Assembly (NCBI RefSeq): GCF_008000935.1 | Contig: NZ_CP042831.1 | Span: 1,426,001-1,490,000 of the forward strand | Length of the DNA: 64,000 nt | Reading direction: 5' to 3' | DNA from: Flavobacterium alkalisoli | GTDB lineage: Bacteria > Bacteroidota > Bacteroidia > Flavobacteriales > Flavobacteriaceae | Part shown: positions 42,345-51,114 of the stretch, piece after piece | How positions within the stretch are numbered: the stretch's first letter is position 1 | How the letters are laid out: each line of letters opens with the position of its first letter | Position numbers and translations under genes: made by a program | Notes under the pieces: model-generated | The model's database searches: none | The model's input: only the letters and a program-made list of their open reading frames with translations | What the model was told of the DNA's origin: nothing

Positions 42345-44339
42345 TTATTCAACTATATAATATCCCTTTTCGGCTACGGCATGAAAAGGGATTTTTCTTT
42401 TTATACAGGTCGCTTTCCACAATTCAGTTAAATAGGGATAATTAGTCGCATCGGCAACTACCTGTTTAGGGTTTAATTGGGTTAGTATTTTATCCAGATT
42501 TATTTTTGGTGATTGAGTAAGGACTATTATATCCGGATTTATATTTTCAGGGTATAGGTTACTTTTGTCAATTACCAGTATTTTATGCTCTTTAAGCGAT
42601 AAGAAGTTTTTGAGGGGTATAATGGTGTCGTTAGGTGTGAAATTGGCTGTTTTGTAGTCTGTAATAGCTCGCAGGGATGATGTAAGTGTGTCGTTGCTTA
42701 ATATAATAAGCTGTTTTGCTTTTTTAATAGCAATAAGAGGCTCTTTATAGCTGTTGAATACAATCAGTTCTTCTTTGTTGTTAATGGCTGTTCTATGTGC
42801 TAAATAACATGCCTGGAAAATTAATAGGCTCGTCAAAACCGCTATTGTCCTTTTATAAGTTTGTTTAAATAGCCAGCAGCCAATGCAAATTAATGCTCCT
42901 CCTAAAAGAATGGATAGGCTGATTGTAAAAGCGATATTTTTAAAGTTAAAGCTGCTGAACGAGGCGATCCATGATGTGTAGGTATTCATCGCTTTAATGA
43001 GCCATTCCAATATATGTCCTGTTATAAAAGATGCCTGTGTGAAAGTAAAGTTTAAGGCTAGTGTAAGCAGGGCTGTTATTAATATGATTCCTGTTAATGG
43101 TATAACTACAGCATTGGAAAGTATAAATAACCCCGGAAACTGCTTAAAGTAATAAAGACAAAACGGTAACAGGCTTACTTGTGCGATTGCAGATATAAGT
43201 GTTATTTCTAAAAGGTAATTTATAACTCTGTATCTGGAAGGTTTAAAGTTCTTATAGAGTGGTTTAAATAATACTATTGCAATTACGGCGGTATAGCTCA
43301 GCTGGAATCCTACATCAAACAGTTGGTTGGGGCTAACCACTAAAATAAGAAGCATAGAAACAGCAATGGAATTGATAGGGTGGGTGTCCCTGTTTATGTA
43401 TTGCCCAATACTTATAAAACTGAACATAATTACTGCCCTAACTACCGATGGTGATAACCCTGAAATTATTGCAAAAATCCAGAGTGATGATAATAGCAGT
43501 ATAAGCCTGAGCAACCTTCCTTTTTTGTGGAAATAGTGGAGCGGCTTTAATAAAAAACTGATTATATAGAACAGGATAGCAATGTGTAATCCTGATATGG
43601 CGAGTATATGCATAACACCTGCCGATGCATAAGTTTCGGTTAAAACAGGATCAAGATCCTGCCTTTGTCCTAATAGTAATGCATTTAAAAAATTTAAGGT
43701 TGCCTTGTCATAATGTGACGAATCGAAACTTTTTATTAAGGTGTTTCTAAGGTTTTGAATGTAGTAGTCAAGGGTTTTGTTCTTCCCTGCATTTATGCAA
43801 TTTTTGTTCAGCCTTACTTCGTGAAAAACATTTTGCTTTGCCATGTATTCCGCATAATCAAACTGATAGGGATTAAGCGATTTTTTAATGGTTTTAGGTT
43901 TTTCGGTAATTATAATTTTATCTCCAACCTCAAGTGGTTTTGTTTTAGGGGTGCTTATTAAAATCTTTCCACTGCTTTGGTTTTTATTTACATAGCATAC
44001 TTCTAAAAAATACTTTTCAGAGAACTCATTCGGTTTAAGCCTTTGGGAGATGGTACCTTCAATTACAGTATTGTTATTAAGGTAATGCGAATAATGATTT
44101 TTATGGTAGGTGGCTTTATGTGTTGTTATGCTAAATAGCCCTAGTGTAAATGCCAATAACCCGGTACTGATTGTAAAATGTGGTTTTTGGATTAACTGCT
44201 TTTTACTTTTATGATATGCGAATACAAATAATACTGTTGAAAGGCTTAAGAATAGTGCGGTGGTTATAGGGGAAAGGTTAAGATAATAGCCGGTAAAAAT
44301 TCCGGTTGCCATAAACAGGGTAATGCATGCTATTATCAT
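42345..44339 (-). CDS. comEC: ComEC/Rec2 DNA-uptake channel protein
   Basis: The 664-residue protein has three N-terminal membrane segments, a DUF4131 beta-domain (about 80-185), the Competence membrane domain (about 225-500, with G-V-M-H-I-L-A-I-S-G-L-H and G-L-S-P-S-V-V-R-A) and a C-terminal soluble domain of about 150 residues. ComEC moves single-stranded DNA across the inner membrane. The C-terminal part sits where other ComEC proteins have a metallo-beta-lactamase-like nuclease domain, but I see no H-x-H-x-D-H motif. A -7 element lies 24 bases ahead of the start. Confidence 0.9.
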   Translation of the reverse strand: MIIACITLFMATGIFTGYYLNLSPITTALFLSLSTVLFVFAYHKSKKQLIQKPHFTISTGLLAFTLGLFSITTHKATYHKNHYSHYLNNNTVIEGTISQRLKPNEFSEKYFLEVCYVNKNQSSGKILISTPKTKPLEVGDKIIITEKPKTIKKSLNPYQFDYAEYMAKQNVFHEVRLNKNCINAGKNKTLDYYIQNLRNTLIKSFDSSHYDKATLNFLNALLLGQRQDLDPVLTETYASAGVMHILAISGLHIAILFYIISFLLKPLHYFHKKGRLLRLILLLSSLWIFAIISGLSPSVVRAVIMFSFISIGQYINRDTHPINSIAVSMLLILVVSPNQLFDVGFQLSYTAVIAIVLFKPLYKNFKPSRYRVINYLLEITLISAIAQVSLLPFCLYYFKQFPGLFILSNAVVIPLTGIILITALLTLALNFTFTQASFITGHILEWLIKAMNTYTSWIASFSSFNFKNIAFTISLSILLGGALICIGCWLFKQTYKRTIAVLTSLLIFQACYLAHRTAINNKEELIVFNSYKEPLIAIKKAKQLIILSNDTLTSSLRAITDYKTANFTPNDTIIPLKNFLSLKEHKILVIDKSNLYPENINPDIIVLTQSPKINLDKILTQLNPKQVVADATNYPYLTELWKATCIKRKIPFHAVAEKGYYIVE
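42362..42402 (+). terminator. Terminator of the thioredoxin pair, embedded in the comEC 3' end
   Basis: ATCCCTTTTC (42362-42371) and GAAAAGGGAT (42383-42392) form a perfect 10-bp stem with an 11-base loop, followed by TTTTCTTTTT on the plus strand. It lies 20 bases past the stop of the second thioredoxin gene, and its sequence also encodes the last residues of ComEC. Confidence 0.82.
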
Positions 44340-44362
44340 ATAATCTTTAGGTAAGGTATTAC

Positions 44363-44370
44363 CAAAGATA
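44363..44370 (-). promoter_or_regulatory. -7 promoter element for comEC
   Basis: The minus strand reads TATCTTTG, an exact TAnnTTTG match, 24 bases ahead of the ATG at 44339. No -33 TTTG at normal spacing was found. Confidence 0.5.
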
Positions 44371-44401
44371 AGAAAGTAAGCTAAATATTACAGTTTGTAA
44401 T

Positions 44402-45082
44402 TTATTTAATAACCCTGTTTGCCTGAACAAATGTCCTTTTGTAATAATCCTCACTCATAGAAGATATTACAACCCCAAGGCTAAGGGTAGAGTGGATAAA
44501 CTGAATATCTCCGTTGTCGGTAGATATTACAAGCCCTACGTGGTTAATAACGTTTCTTCGGGGATTGTTCTTAAAGAAAAGCAGATCGCCGGTTTTAACT
44601 TCAGATAGTTTTATGGTGTTTCCTATTTTAGCCTGCTCATGAGAACTTCTGGGAAGGCTGATGTCAAAAATTTTGAATGTTGTAAATACAAGTCCGGAAC
44701 AGTCCATTCCATCTTTGGTTGTTCCACCTGTTTTGTATTTTACTCCATTGTATTCCAAAGCATTAAAAACAATCTGGTTTTGCAGGTAGTTACCCGGATT
44801 TAGGGTAGTGGTATAATCGTACTCGGTATTGTCCAGTACAATTTCACTTTCAGATGCCTTATTGGTTTTTTTAGCAACGGGCTCTGATTTTTTATTCTTC
44901 TTGTTTTTCTTTTTGGAAGAACTGCCGCCTCCTGCAGTATTAAGAGAAGTCTCTTTATCGGTATCACTATACGAATAAACGCCTTTTTGTTTTGCCTCTT
45001 CTTTAGATGTTATTATCTGAGATGATGCTTTACAGGAAATCATCATCATGGCTAACAGGTATATAGGTAAAAGGTTTTTCAA
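44402..45082 (-). CDS. NlpC/P60 (C40) cell-wall peptidase lipoprotein
   Basis: The 226-residue protein has a lipobox M-I-S-C (Cys17), a low-complexity linker (about 50-80) rich in Gly, Ser and Lys, and a C-terminal NlpC/P60 domain. The catalytic cysteine is Cys128 in G-M-D-C-S-G-L; His181 in N-H-V-G is the likely base, with a polar third residue nearby (H197 in F-I-H-S). Such enzymes cut stem peptides of peptidoglycan, usually the D-Glu-diaminopimelate bond. The lipid anchor and linker suggest that it reaches the wall from a membrane. A -7 element lies 37 bases ahead of the start. Confidence 0.92.
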   Translation of the reverse strand: MKNLLPIYLLAMMMISCKASSQIITSKEEAKQKGVYSYSDTDKETSLNTAGGGSSSKKKNKKNKKSEPVAKKTNKASESEIVLDNTEYDYTTTLNPGNYLQNQIVFNALEYNGVKYKTGGTTKDGMDCSGLVFTTFKIFDISLPRSSHEQAKIGNTIKLSEVKTGDLLFFKNNPRRNVINHVGLVISTDNGDIQFIHSTLSLGVVISSMSEDYYKRTFVQANRVIK

Positions 45083-45118
45083 AAGTGTAATCTTATAGTT
45101 TAACGGATGGCTTATTCA

Positions 45119-45126
45119 CAAATATA
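45119..45126 (-). promoter_or_regulatory. -7 promoter element for the NlpC/P60 gene
   Basis: The minus strand reads TATATTTG, an exact TAnnTTTG match, 37 bases ahead of the ATG at 45082. It lies between lpxB and the peptidase gene, so the peptidase is probably transcribed apart from the surE-lpxB unit. Confidence 0.45.
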
Positions 45127-45146
45127 AAAATAAATTTATAAGTTGT

Positions 45147-46265
45147 TTATGCCTTGGTTAAATGTTGCAGTATTAATTGTGCGGTTTTTTGGCTAGCCCC
45201 GCTGCCGCCCAGTTTTTCCTCTAAAATATTATAGTCTTCAAGTACTTGTTTTCGGTGTTCAGGGTTAAGTATCTTCTCCAGTTCCTTTTTAATGTTTTTA
45301 CGGTTGCAGTCGTCCTGAATAAGTTCTTTCACCACTTCACGGTCCATTATAAGGTTAACCAGTGATATGTATTTAAGTGTAATAATACGTTTGGCGATTT
45401 GATAAGAAATCCAGTTTCCTTTATAGCAAACCACCTCAGGTACTTTAAATAAGGCTGTTTCCAGTGTGGCAGTGCCTGATGTAACTAATGCAGCATGTGC
45501 AATGCTAAGCAGGTCGTAAGTTTTATTGCTTATAAAATGAACATTGCTGTTTTTTAGAAACTGCTGATAGAATTCATAATCCTGTGATGGTGCTCCGGCG
45601 ATTACAAACTGATAGTCTGGAAAATCATTTACTACCGACAGCATTTCGCTTAGCATTTTAGATATTTCCTGTTTACGGCTTCCGGGAAGTAATGCGATTA
45701 CAGGCTTATCGTCAAGATTGTTTTCTTTTCTGAACTGTTCGGGATCGGTTGCTTTTCTGTTTTGTATGGCGTCTATAAGCGGATGGCCTACAAATTCAAC
45801 GGCAAACTGGTGTTTGTTTTCGTAAAAATCCTTTTCAAACGGAAGGATGATATACATATGGTCTACATCCCTTTTTATGGCTTTTATCCTGTTTTCTTTC
45901 CAGGCCCATATTTGTGGTGAAATGTAGTAATGTGTTTTATAACCTTTTTCTTTTGCCCATTTTGCAATACGCATGTTAAAGCCGGGATAATCAATAAAAA
46001 TAATTACATCGGGCTTAAAGGATTCTATATCCTGCTTGCAAAACTTAATGTTGCCTAAAATAGTACGCAGGTTTTGCACTACTTCTGCAAAGCCCATAAA
46101 TGCAAGATCACGATAGTGCTTTACCAGTGTGCCTCCGGTTTGCTGCATAAGGTCTCCGCCCCAAAAGTGTATTTCTGCCTCAGGATCCTGTTTGTATAGT
46201 TCCTTCATAAGGTTGGAGCCGTGTAAATCACCCGAAGCTTCTCCTGCAATTATGTAATATTTCAT
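45147..46265 (-). CDS. lpxB: Lipid-A-disaccharide synthase
   Basis: The 372-residue protein opens Y-Y-I-I-A-G-E-A-S-G-D-L-H-G (residues 3-16), the LpxB signature, and holds I-D-Y-P-G-F-N-M-R and L-L-P-G-S-R-K-Q-E-I, both conserved in the GT-B-fold family, plus T-S-G-T-A-T-L-E-T-A-L near 262-272. It condenses UDP-2,3-diacylglucosamine with lipid X to give the lipid A disaccharide at the inner face of the inner membrane. It follows a small membrane protein gene after 44 bases and surE before that, a common order in Bacteroidota. Confidence 0.96.
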   Translation of the reverse strand: MKYYIIAGEASGDLHGSNLMKELYKQDPEAEIHFWGGDLMQQTGGTLVKHYRDLAFMGFAEVVQNLRTILGNIKFCKQDIESFKPDVIIFIDYPGFNMRIAKWAKEKGYKTHYYISPQIWAWKENRIKAIKRDVDHMYIILPFEKDFYENKHQFAVEFVGHPLIDAIQNRKATDPEQFRKENNLDDKPVIALLPGSRKQEISKMLSEMLSVVNDFPDYQFVIAGAPSQDYEFYQQFLKNSNVHFISNKTYDLLSIAHAALVTSGTATLETALFKVPEVVCYKGNWISYQIAKRIITLKYISLVNLIMDREVVKELIQDDCNRKNIKKELEKILNPEHRKQVLEDYNILEEKLGGSGASQKTAQLILQHLTKA

Positions 46266-46309
46266 GCTTAAAGTTTAAGAGCCAAAAATAGTTATTTTAA
46301 GGCAGCGTT

Positions 46310-46591
46310 TTATACAATTACTGTAATAAGGGCAAGAATTGCCGTAGCTGTAATTATGCCCCAGGCCATCATGTCTTTTTTTAATCGTATAAGTATAAAA
46401 AAGACGATAAGATTTAATACGGTGCCTATGGTAATTACTTTGCCTAACAAGCCTTCGGTACGCATTGTACTTAAACTGTTTTCAAAACCATTGTCGGCAA
46501 ATAGTTCTAAAAAAAGATAAACACCCAGTGAGGCTGCTGCCAGGCCAATAACTATTCCTAAGAATAATTGGATATAATCAGTTAATTTCAT
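46310..46591 (-). CDS. Small membrane protein between surE and lpxB
   Basis: The 93-residue protein has three hydrophobic segments (about 8-29, 50-68 and 73-92) with the polar stretch N-G-F-E-N-S-L-S-T-M-R between the first two and R-L-K-K-D between the last two. Its ATG directly abuts the stop of surE, with no gap, so the two are cotranscribed and probably translationally coupled. I know no function. Its place beside lpxB suggests an envelope role, by position only. Confidence 0.65.
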   Translation of the reverse strand: MKLTDYIQLFLGIVIGLAAASLGVYLFLELFADNGFENSLSTMRTEGLLGKVITIGTVLNLIVFFILIRLKKDMMAWGIITATAILALITVIV

Positions 46592-47362
46592 TTATAATTT
46601 CCATGAATTAAGTTGTTGTATAGCATGATGTGCGGTAAGGTCAAACTGAACGGGAACAACAGATATGTATCCGTTTTTAAGTGCCCATTCGTCGGTATCT
46701 TCACCATTGTCAAGGTTTACAAATTTACCTGTTAGCCAGTAATAATCGCGTCCCTGCGGATTTTGCCTTTTGTCAAATTCTTCCATCCACATGGCTTTTG
46801 CCTGTCGGCAAACTTTCATACCTTTTATTTCTTTTTCCTTAAGCTTCGGGAAGTTTACGTTAAGTATAACTCCTTCGGGAAGTCCGCTGTCTAAAACCTG
46901 TTGGGTTATCTTTTTTATAAAAGGTTTTGCGGGTTCAAAATCGGCATTCCAGTTATAATCCAATAAAGAAAAGCCTATGGCCGGTATACCTTCTATACCT
47001 GCTTCAACCGCGGCACTCATAGTGCCGGAGTAAATAACATTTATTGAAGAGTTGGAGCCGTGATTAACCCCTGAAACACATAAATCGGGCTTGCGTTTAA
47101 GAATTTCGTTAACGGCAAACTTAACGCAGTCTACAGGCGTGCCAGAGCAACTGTATTCGGCTTCTACATCCGGGTCGATGTCTATCTTATTAATAAACAG
47201 CGTGTTGTTTATGGTTATGGCATGTCCTGTGGCCGATTGCGGACTATCGGGTGCTACCACCACAACTTCCCCAATCTCTTTCATTACCGAAATAAGTGCA
47301 CGTATGCCGGGTGCAGAAATACCGTCGTCATTGGTAACCAGTATAAGCGGTTTTTTCTTCAT
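46592..47362 (-). CDS. surE: 5'/3'-nucleotidase SurE
   Basis: The 256-residue protein has the SurE metal site: I-L-V-T-N-D-D-G at residues 7-14 with Asp11 and Asp12, S-P-Q-S-A-T-G-H near 40-47, G-V-N-H-G-S-N near 98-104 with the metal-binding Asn, and Y-S-G-T-M-S-A-A-V-E-A. The family dephosphorylates nucleoside 5'- and 3'-monophosphates and short polyphosphates with a divalent metal. Length is normal. It heads a minus-strand unit with the small membrane protein and lpxB. Confidence 0.96.
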   Translation of the reverse strand: MKKKPLILVTNDDGISAPGIRALISVMKEIGEVVVVAPDSPQSATGHAITINNTLFINKIDIDPDVEAEYSCSGTPVDCVKFAVNEILKRKPDLCVSGVNHGSNSSINVIYSGTMSAAVEAGIEGIPAIGFSLLDYNWNADFEPAKPFIKKITQQVLDSGLPEGVILNVNFPKLKEKEIKGMKVCRQAKAMWMEEFDKRQNPQGRDYYWLTGKFVNLDNGEDTDEWALKNGYISVVPVQFDLTAHHAIQQLNSWKL

Positions 47363-47500
47363 CTGTGTAGTAAAATCAAAATAAGAGTTGTACTTTTACG
47401 TTAGCTAAAATAAGCATTTTTGCTTTCGTGCCCCTCATTTTTATTGGCGGAATTTAATGTCAGGTGAATTTTTGGCACGCTTTTTTATACAGAATTTATA

Positions 47501-49687
47501 ATGAAAGCCATTTTGAGATTTATGAAAAGAAATTATAAGATACTTATAGTTGTTGCTGTACTAACAGTAGCACTATTTAGTTTTGTGCCAAGACAGAAAC
47601 AGTCAGATCCCGAAAAAGATAAATTACTACTTGAACTTATAACATTTGTTATTGAGAAAGGTCATTATGACCCTGCTGCAATAGATGATACTTTTTCTAA
47701 AGGAGTATATAAAGATTATATAGAGGGGCTTGATCCTTCAAAACGTTTCTTCATGCAGTCGGATATTGATGAGTTCTCTAAATATGAGCTTAAGATTGAT
47801 GATATGATTAAGGAGAGAGACCTTACTTTTTTTGATCTTACCTATACAAGACTGCTTAAAAGGATAAAAGAATCGGAAGGCCTTTATAAGGATATACTAA
47901 GCAAACCTTTTGATTATACTATAAATGAGACTTTTGATGCCGACTATGAGCACAAACCTTACGTAAAAAGCAAGGATGAGCTTAAAACGCGTTGGGAAAA
48001 ACAACTTAAGCTTTCGGTATTATCATCTGTAACTGATAAACAGAAAGTTCAGGATAAGGCAGCAAAGGCTTTTGAAGAGAAAAAAGACAAAGAAGGCGAG
48101 AAACCTGAAACAAAACCATTTGATGAACTTGAGAAAGAAGCTCGTGAGGCGAGTTTAAAATCGCTGGATCAATACTTTGAGTTTATTGAAGATCTTACAC
48201 GCGATGAATGGTTCAGTATATACCTTAATTCTATCGCTGAAAGATTTGACCCGCATACATTCTACTTTGCTCCGGATGATAAGGAAAAATTTGATGACAG
48301 TATGAGAGGTTCTATTGAAGGTATAGGGGCAAGGTTAATGAAGAAAAATGACTACGTAGAGATATCGGAACTTATACCTGGCGGACCGGCATGGAGAGGT
48401 AAACAGCTTGAGCAGGGAGACCTTATCATGAAAGTTGCCCAAGGTGAGGAAATGCCTGTTGATATTGCAGGTATGCGTCTTGAAGATGTGGTTAAGAAAA
48501 TTAAAGGGCCTAAAGGTACCGAAGTTAGACTTACAGTTAAGAAAGTTGACGGTACTATTGAGGTTATACCAATAACAAGAGAGGTGGTTGAACTGGAAGA
48601 GACTTATGCCAAATCAAGCGTTGTTGAAAAAGACGGATTAAAATATGGTGTTATCAACCTGCCTAAGTTCTATATCGACTTTGAGAACAAAGACAATCGT
48701 GATGCTGCTAAAGATGTAGCAGCAGAAGTTGAAAAACTTAAACAAAACGGTGTAAAAGGTATTATTATCGATCTTAGGGATAACGGCGGAGGTTCGCTTA
48801 AAACTGTTGTAGATATGACAGGACTGTTTGTTCCTAAAGGGCCTGTTGTTCAGGTTAAGACTACCGGAAAAAATAAAGAAGTTCTTGAAGATAAGGATAC
48901 TAAAGTGCAGTGGGACGGACCGCTTGTGGTATTGGTAAATAATTTCTCAGCTTCGGCTTCAGAGATTTTTGCAGCTGCAATTCAGGATTACAACCGAGGA
49001 CTTATTTTAGGAAGCAGACATACGTATGGTAAAGGTACTGTTCAAAATGTAATAGACCTTAATCAGTTTGTTAGAGGTAACTCTATGGGCGATTTAGGGG
49101 CATTAAAAACCACTACTCAAAAGTTCTATCGTATTAACGGTGGTTCTACTCAAAGAGAAGGTGTTTACAGTGATATTATTATGCCGGACAGGTATGCTTA
49201 TCTTGAAATGGGAGAGCGCGATTCAGAGAACGCAATGCCATGGGATAAAATAGATGCAGCTTCATTTACACGTTTCAATAACAATTTCGATCTTGTTATA
49301 GCAAACAGTAAAGACAGGATTTCTAAAAATGATCAGTTTAAGCTAATAGATGAAAATGCTAAATGGATTGAAGCTAAAAAAGACGATACTAAATTTGATC
49401 TAAACATAGACAAGTTCAAAGCTGAAATTGCCAAAACTGAGGAGATAACTAAAAAGTTCAAAGCTATATCTGATTATAAAAACAGTTTACAGTTTGAACC
49501 ACTGCCGCAGGAAAAAACTGCTTTTGAAAAAGACCCTGCCGCTGCAGAGAAAAAACAAAGATGGTATGAAAGTCTTTCTAAGGATGTATATGTAGAGGAA
49601 GCACTAAACGTACTTGAGGATATGCAGCCTAAAGCTGCCAAAACAGTATCTTTAAACAAAAAAGAAAAGCCTATTAAAACCAGATAA
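47501..49687 (+). CDS. prc: Tail-specific (carboxy-terminal processing) protease
   Basis: The 728-residue protein has a membrane anchor near residues 11-28, a long N-terminal region (P-S-K-R-F-F block near 76), a PDZ domain (about 265-345, G-S-I-E-G-I-G-A-R) and a serine-lysine peptidase domain: F-S-A-S-A-S-E-I with Ser485, Asp496, and Y-G-K-G-T-V-Q with Lys511, matching the spacing of E. coli Prc (Ser430, Asp441, Lys455). A C-terminal DUF3340-like domain follows. It degrades or trims periplasmic proteins from their C-termini. An ATG at 47522 is an alternative start. The gene runs with the OppC-like permease, 6 bases downstream. Confidence 0.94.
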   Translation: MKAILRFMKRNYKILIVVAVLTVALFSFVPRQKQSDPEKDKLLLELITFVIEKGHYDPAAIDDTFSKGVYKDYIEGLDPSKRFFMQSDIDEFSKYELKIDDMIKERDLTFFDLTYTRLLKRIKESEGLYKDILSKPFDYTINETFDADYEHKPYVKSKDELKTRWEKQLKLSVLSSVTDKQKVQDKAAKAFEEKKDKEGEKPETKPFDELEKEAREASLKSLDQYFEFIEDLTRDEWFSIYLNSIAERFDPHTFYFAPDDKEKFDDSMRGSIEGIGARLMKKNDYVEISELIPGGPAWRGKQLEQGDLIMKVAQGEEMPVDIAGMRLEDVVKKIKGPKGTEVRLTVKKVDGTIEVIPITREVVELEETYAKSSVVEKDGLKYGVINLPKFYIDFENKDNRDAAKDVAAEVEKLKQNGVKGIIIDLRDNGGGSLKTVVDMTGLFVPKGPVVQVKTTGKNKEVLEDKDTKVQWDGPLVVLVNNFSASASEIFAAAIQDYNRGLILGSRHTYGKGTVQNVIDLNQFVRGNSMGDLGALKTTTQKFYRINGGSTQREGVYSDIIMPDRYAYLEMGERDSENAMPWDKIDAASFTRFNNNFDLVIANSKDRISKNDQFKLIDENAKWIEAKKDDTKFDLNIDKFKAEIAKTEEITKKFKAISDYKNSLQFEPLPQEKTAFEKDPAAAEKKQRWYESLSKDVYVEEALNVLEDMQPKAAKTVSLNKKEKPIKTR

Positions 49688-49693
49688 GTTTTA

Positions 49694-50803
49694 ATGAATA
49701 AAAATAATCAATCCCTTACAGGCTTAGCGCTCCAAAAGTTCAGGAAGAACTTTTGGGGCGTTTTAAGTTTGTCGTTTATTGTAATTCTTATGTTTATCGC
49801 GTTGTTTGCCTATGCGCTGGCACCCGATAAAACAAAAAATGCAAACTGGGGTGATCTTTCCATTCACTCCAAACCACCCGGCTTTACAGTGCAGATGCTT
49901 ACGCTTCCTGTTTCCGGTAAAACTGAGGAAACACATTTAAGCGATTACTTTACGGGGAAGGATTTTGTACAGCCCAAAGTCACCATTTTAGATTACGAAA
50001 TAAAAGGGGATAGCCTTACCTATACAGAATATGCTACCGATGCCGATCTGGCTGTTACTAAAACAGTCCCTCTAACAATATTTGGAACTAAGGATGCCGA
50101 AAAAATAAAAGCTGATTTTATAAAAGAGCAAAAGTTTATTTTGGGAACAGATAGCCAGGGGAGGGATTTGCTTAGCAGGCTCCTCGTGGGTTCAAGGGTT
50201 TCCATTTCCATAGGTTTTGTAGCCGTGCTTATATCGCTCATAGTCGGAATATTTTTTGGAGCTATAGCCGGTTATTTTGGAGGTAAGGTAGATGCTTTTG
50301 TAATGTGGCTGGTAAATATTATATGGTCCATACCTACACTACTTCTGGTAATTGCCATTACCCTTGCGTTGGGTAAAGGTTTCTGGCAGGTATTTGTTGC
50401 TGTGGGACTAACTATGTGGGTAGAGGTTGCCCGTGTAGTTAGGGGGCAGGTTATGAGTATAAAACAAATGCAGTTTGTAACAGCAGCAAGGGCTTTAGGA
50501 TATAATAACGGAAGAATAATCTTTAACCATATACTGCCTAATAGCATGGCACCGGTAATTGTTATCTCGGCGGCAAATTTTGCCTCTGCCATTCTTGTAG
50601 AAAGCGGACTTAGCTTCTTAGGGCTTGGTGCGCAGCCACCTATTCCAAGTTGGGGAGGGATGATTAAAGACCACTACAACTATATTATTTTAGGCAAACC
50701 TTATCTGGCACTGGTTCCCGGAATCGCGATGCTTCTATTGGTTCTGGCCTTTATGATGGTAGGTAATGCCTTAAGGGATGCCCTCGATGTTAAGGCTGAA
50801 TAA
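49694..50803 (+). CDS. OppC-like ABC transporter permease, solitary
   Basis: The 369-residue protein has an N-terminal membrane helix (about 22-44), a periplasmic stretch of about 105 residues, then G-T-D-S-Q-G-R-D-L-L-S-R (near 150-161) and five more helices with the EAA-loop text A-A-R-A-L-G-Y-N-N-G and a C-terminal G-N-A-L-R-D-A-L-D. This is the dipeptide/oligopeptide permease C type. Here there are no OppA, OppB, OppD or OppF genes beside it, and it instead follows the tail-specific protease by 6 bases. The periplasmic insertion is longer than in E. coli OppC. Confidence 0.88.
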   Translation: MNKNNQSLTGLALQKFRKNFWGVLSLSFIVILMFIALFAYALAPDKTKNANWGDLSIHSKPPGFTVQMLTLPVSGKTEETHLSDYFTGKDFVQPKVTILDYEIKGDSLTYTEYATDADLAVTKTVPLTIFGTKDAEKIKADFIKEQKFILGTDSQGRDLLSRLLVGSRVSISIGFVAVLISLIVGIFFGAIAGYFGGKVDAFVMWLVNIIWSIPTLLLVIAITLALGKGFWQVFVAVGLTMWVEVARVVRGQVMSIKQMQFVTAARALGYNNGRIIFNHILPNSMAPVIVISAANFASAILVESGLSFLGLGAQPPIPSWGGMIKDHYNYIILGKPYLALVPGIAMLLLVLAFMMVGNALRDALDVKAE

Positions 50804-50813
50804 TAACAGTTTT

Positions 50814-51113
50814 ATGATTAACAAAATAAAATATACTGTCGAGTTAATACTTTTTGGTATAATAATATTTGTTGTTGCTCTTTTGTTAGTCAATAAATGG
50901 TACTATCCATCTGATAAGAGTTATAAGGCTATTGCTCTAGGAGTTTCTTTAAACGAGTTGAAATCTTCTTTTGGCAAGGAGGATAAAATTTTAATCCTTA
51001 ATAAGGAAGAAAATAAAGTTATACTTGTTTACAAAGCTGATATTTTCGGCTACGGTAATTATGCTTTTACTTTTAAAAACAATAAGCTAACAGGTAAGCA
51101 TTATGATGATTAA
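50814..51113 (+). CDS. Small membrane-anchored protein, function unknown
   Basis: The ATG at 50814 (99 residues) starts a hydrophobic anchor (about 8-27); an upstream in-frame start lies inside the permease gene. After the anchor comes G-V-S-L-N-E-L-K-S-S-F-G-K-E-D, a helix followed by three or four strands, a layout that recalls BamE/SmpA-like folds without clear sequence identity. It lies 10 bases after the OppC-like permease on the same strand and is convergent with rodA. I do not assign a function. Confidence 0.6.
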   Translation: MINKIKYTVELILFGIIIFVVALLLVNKWYYPSDKSYKAIALGVSLNELKSSFGKEDKILILNKEENKVILVYKADIFGYGNYAFTFKNNKLTGKHYDD

Positions 51114-51114
51114 T

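Noticed and set aside
47472..47490. TTGGCACG ahead of the tail-specific protease gene, like the -24 half of a sigma-54 promoter
   Set aside because: The -24 half is perfect, but the expected -12 GC is missing (the place reads TTTTTA), and the start would leave almost no leader before the ATG at 47501. A chance match is more likely.
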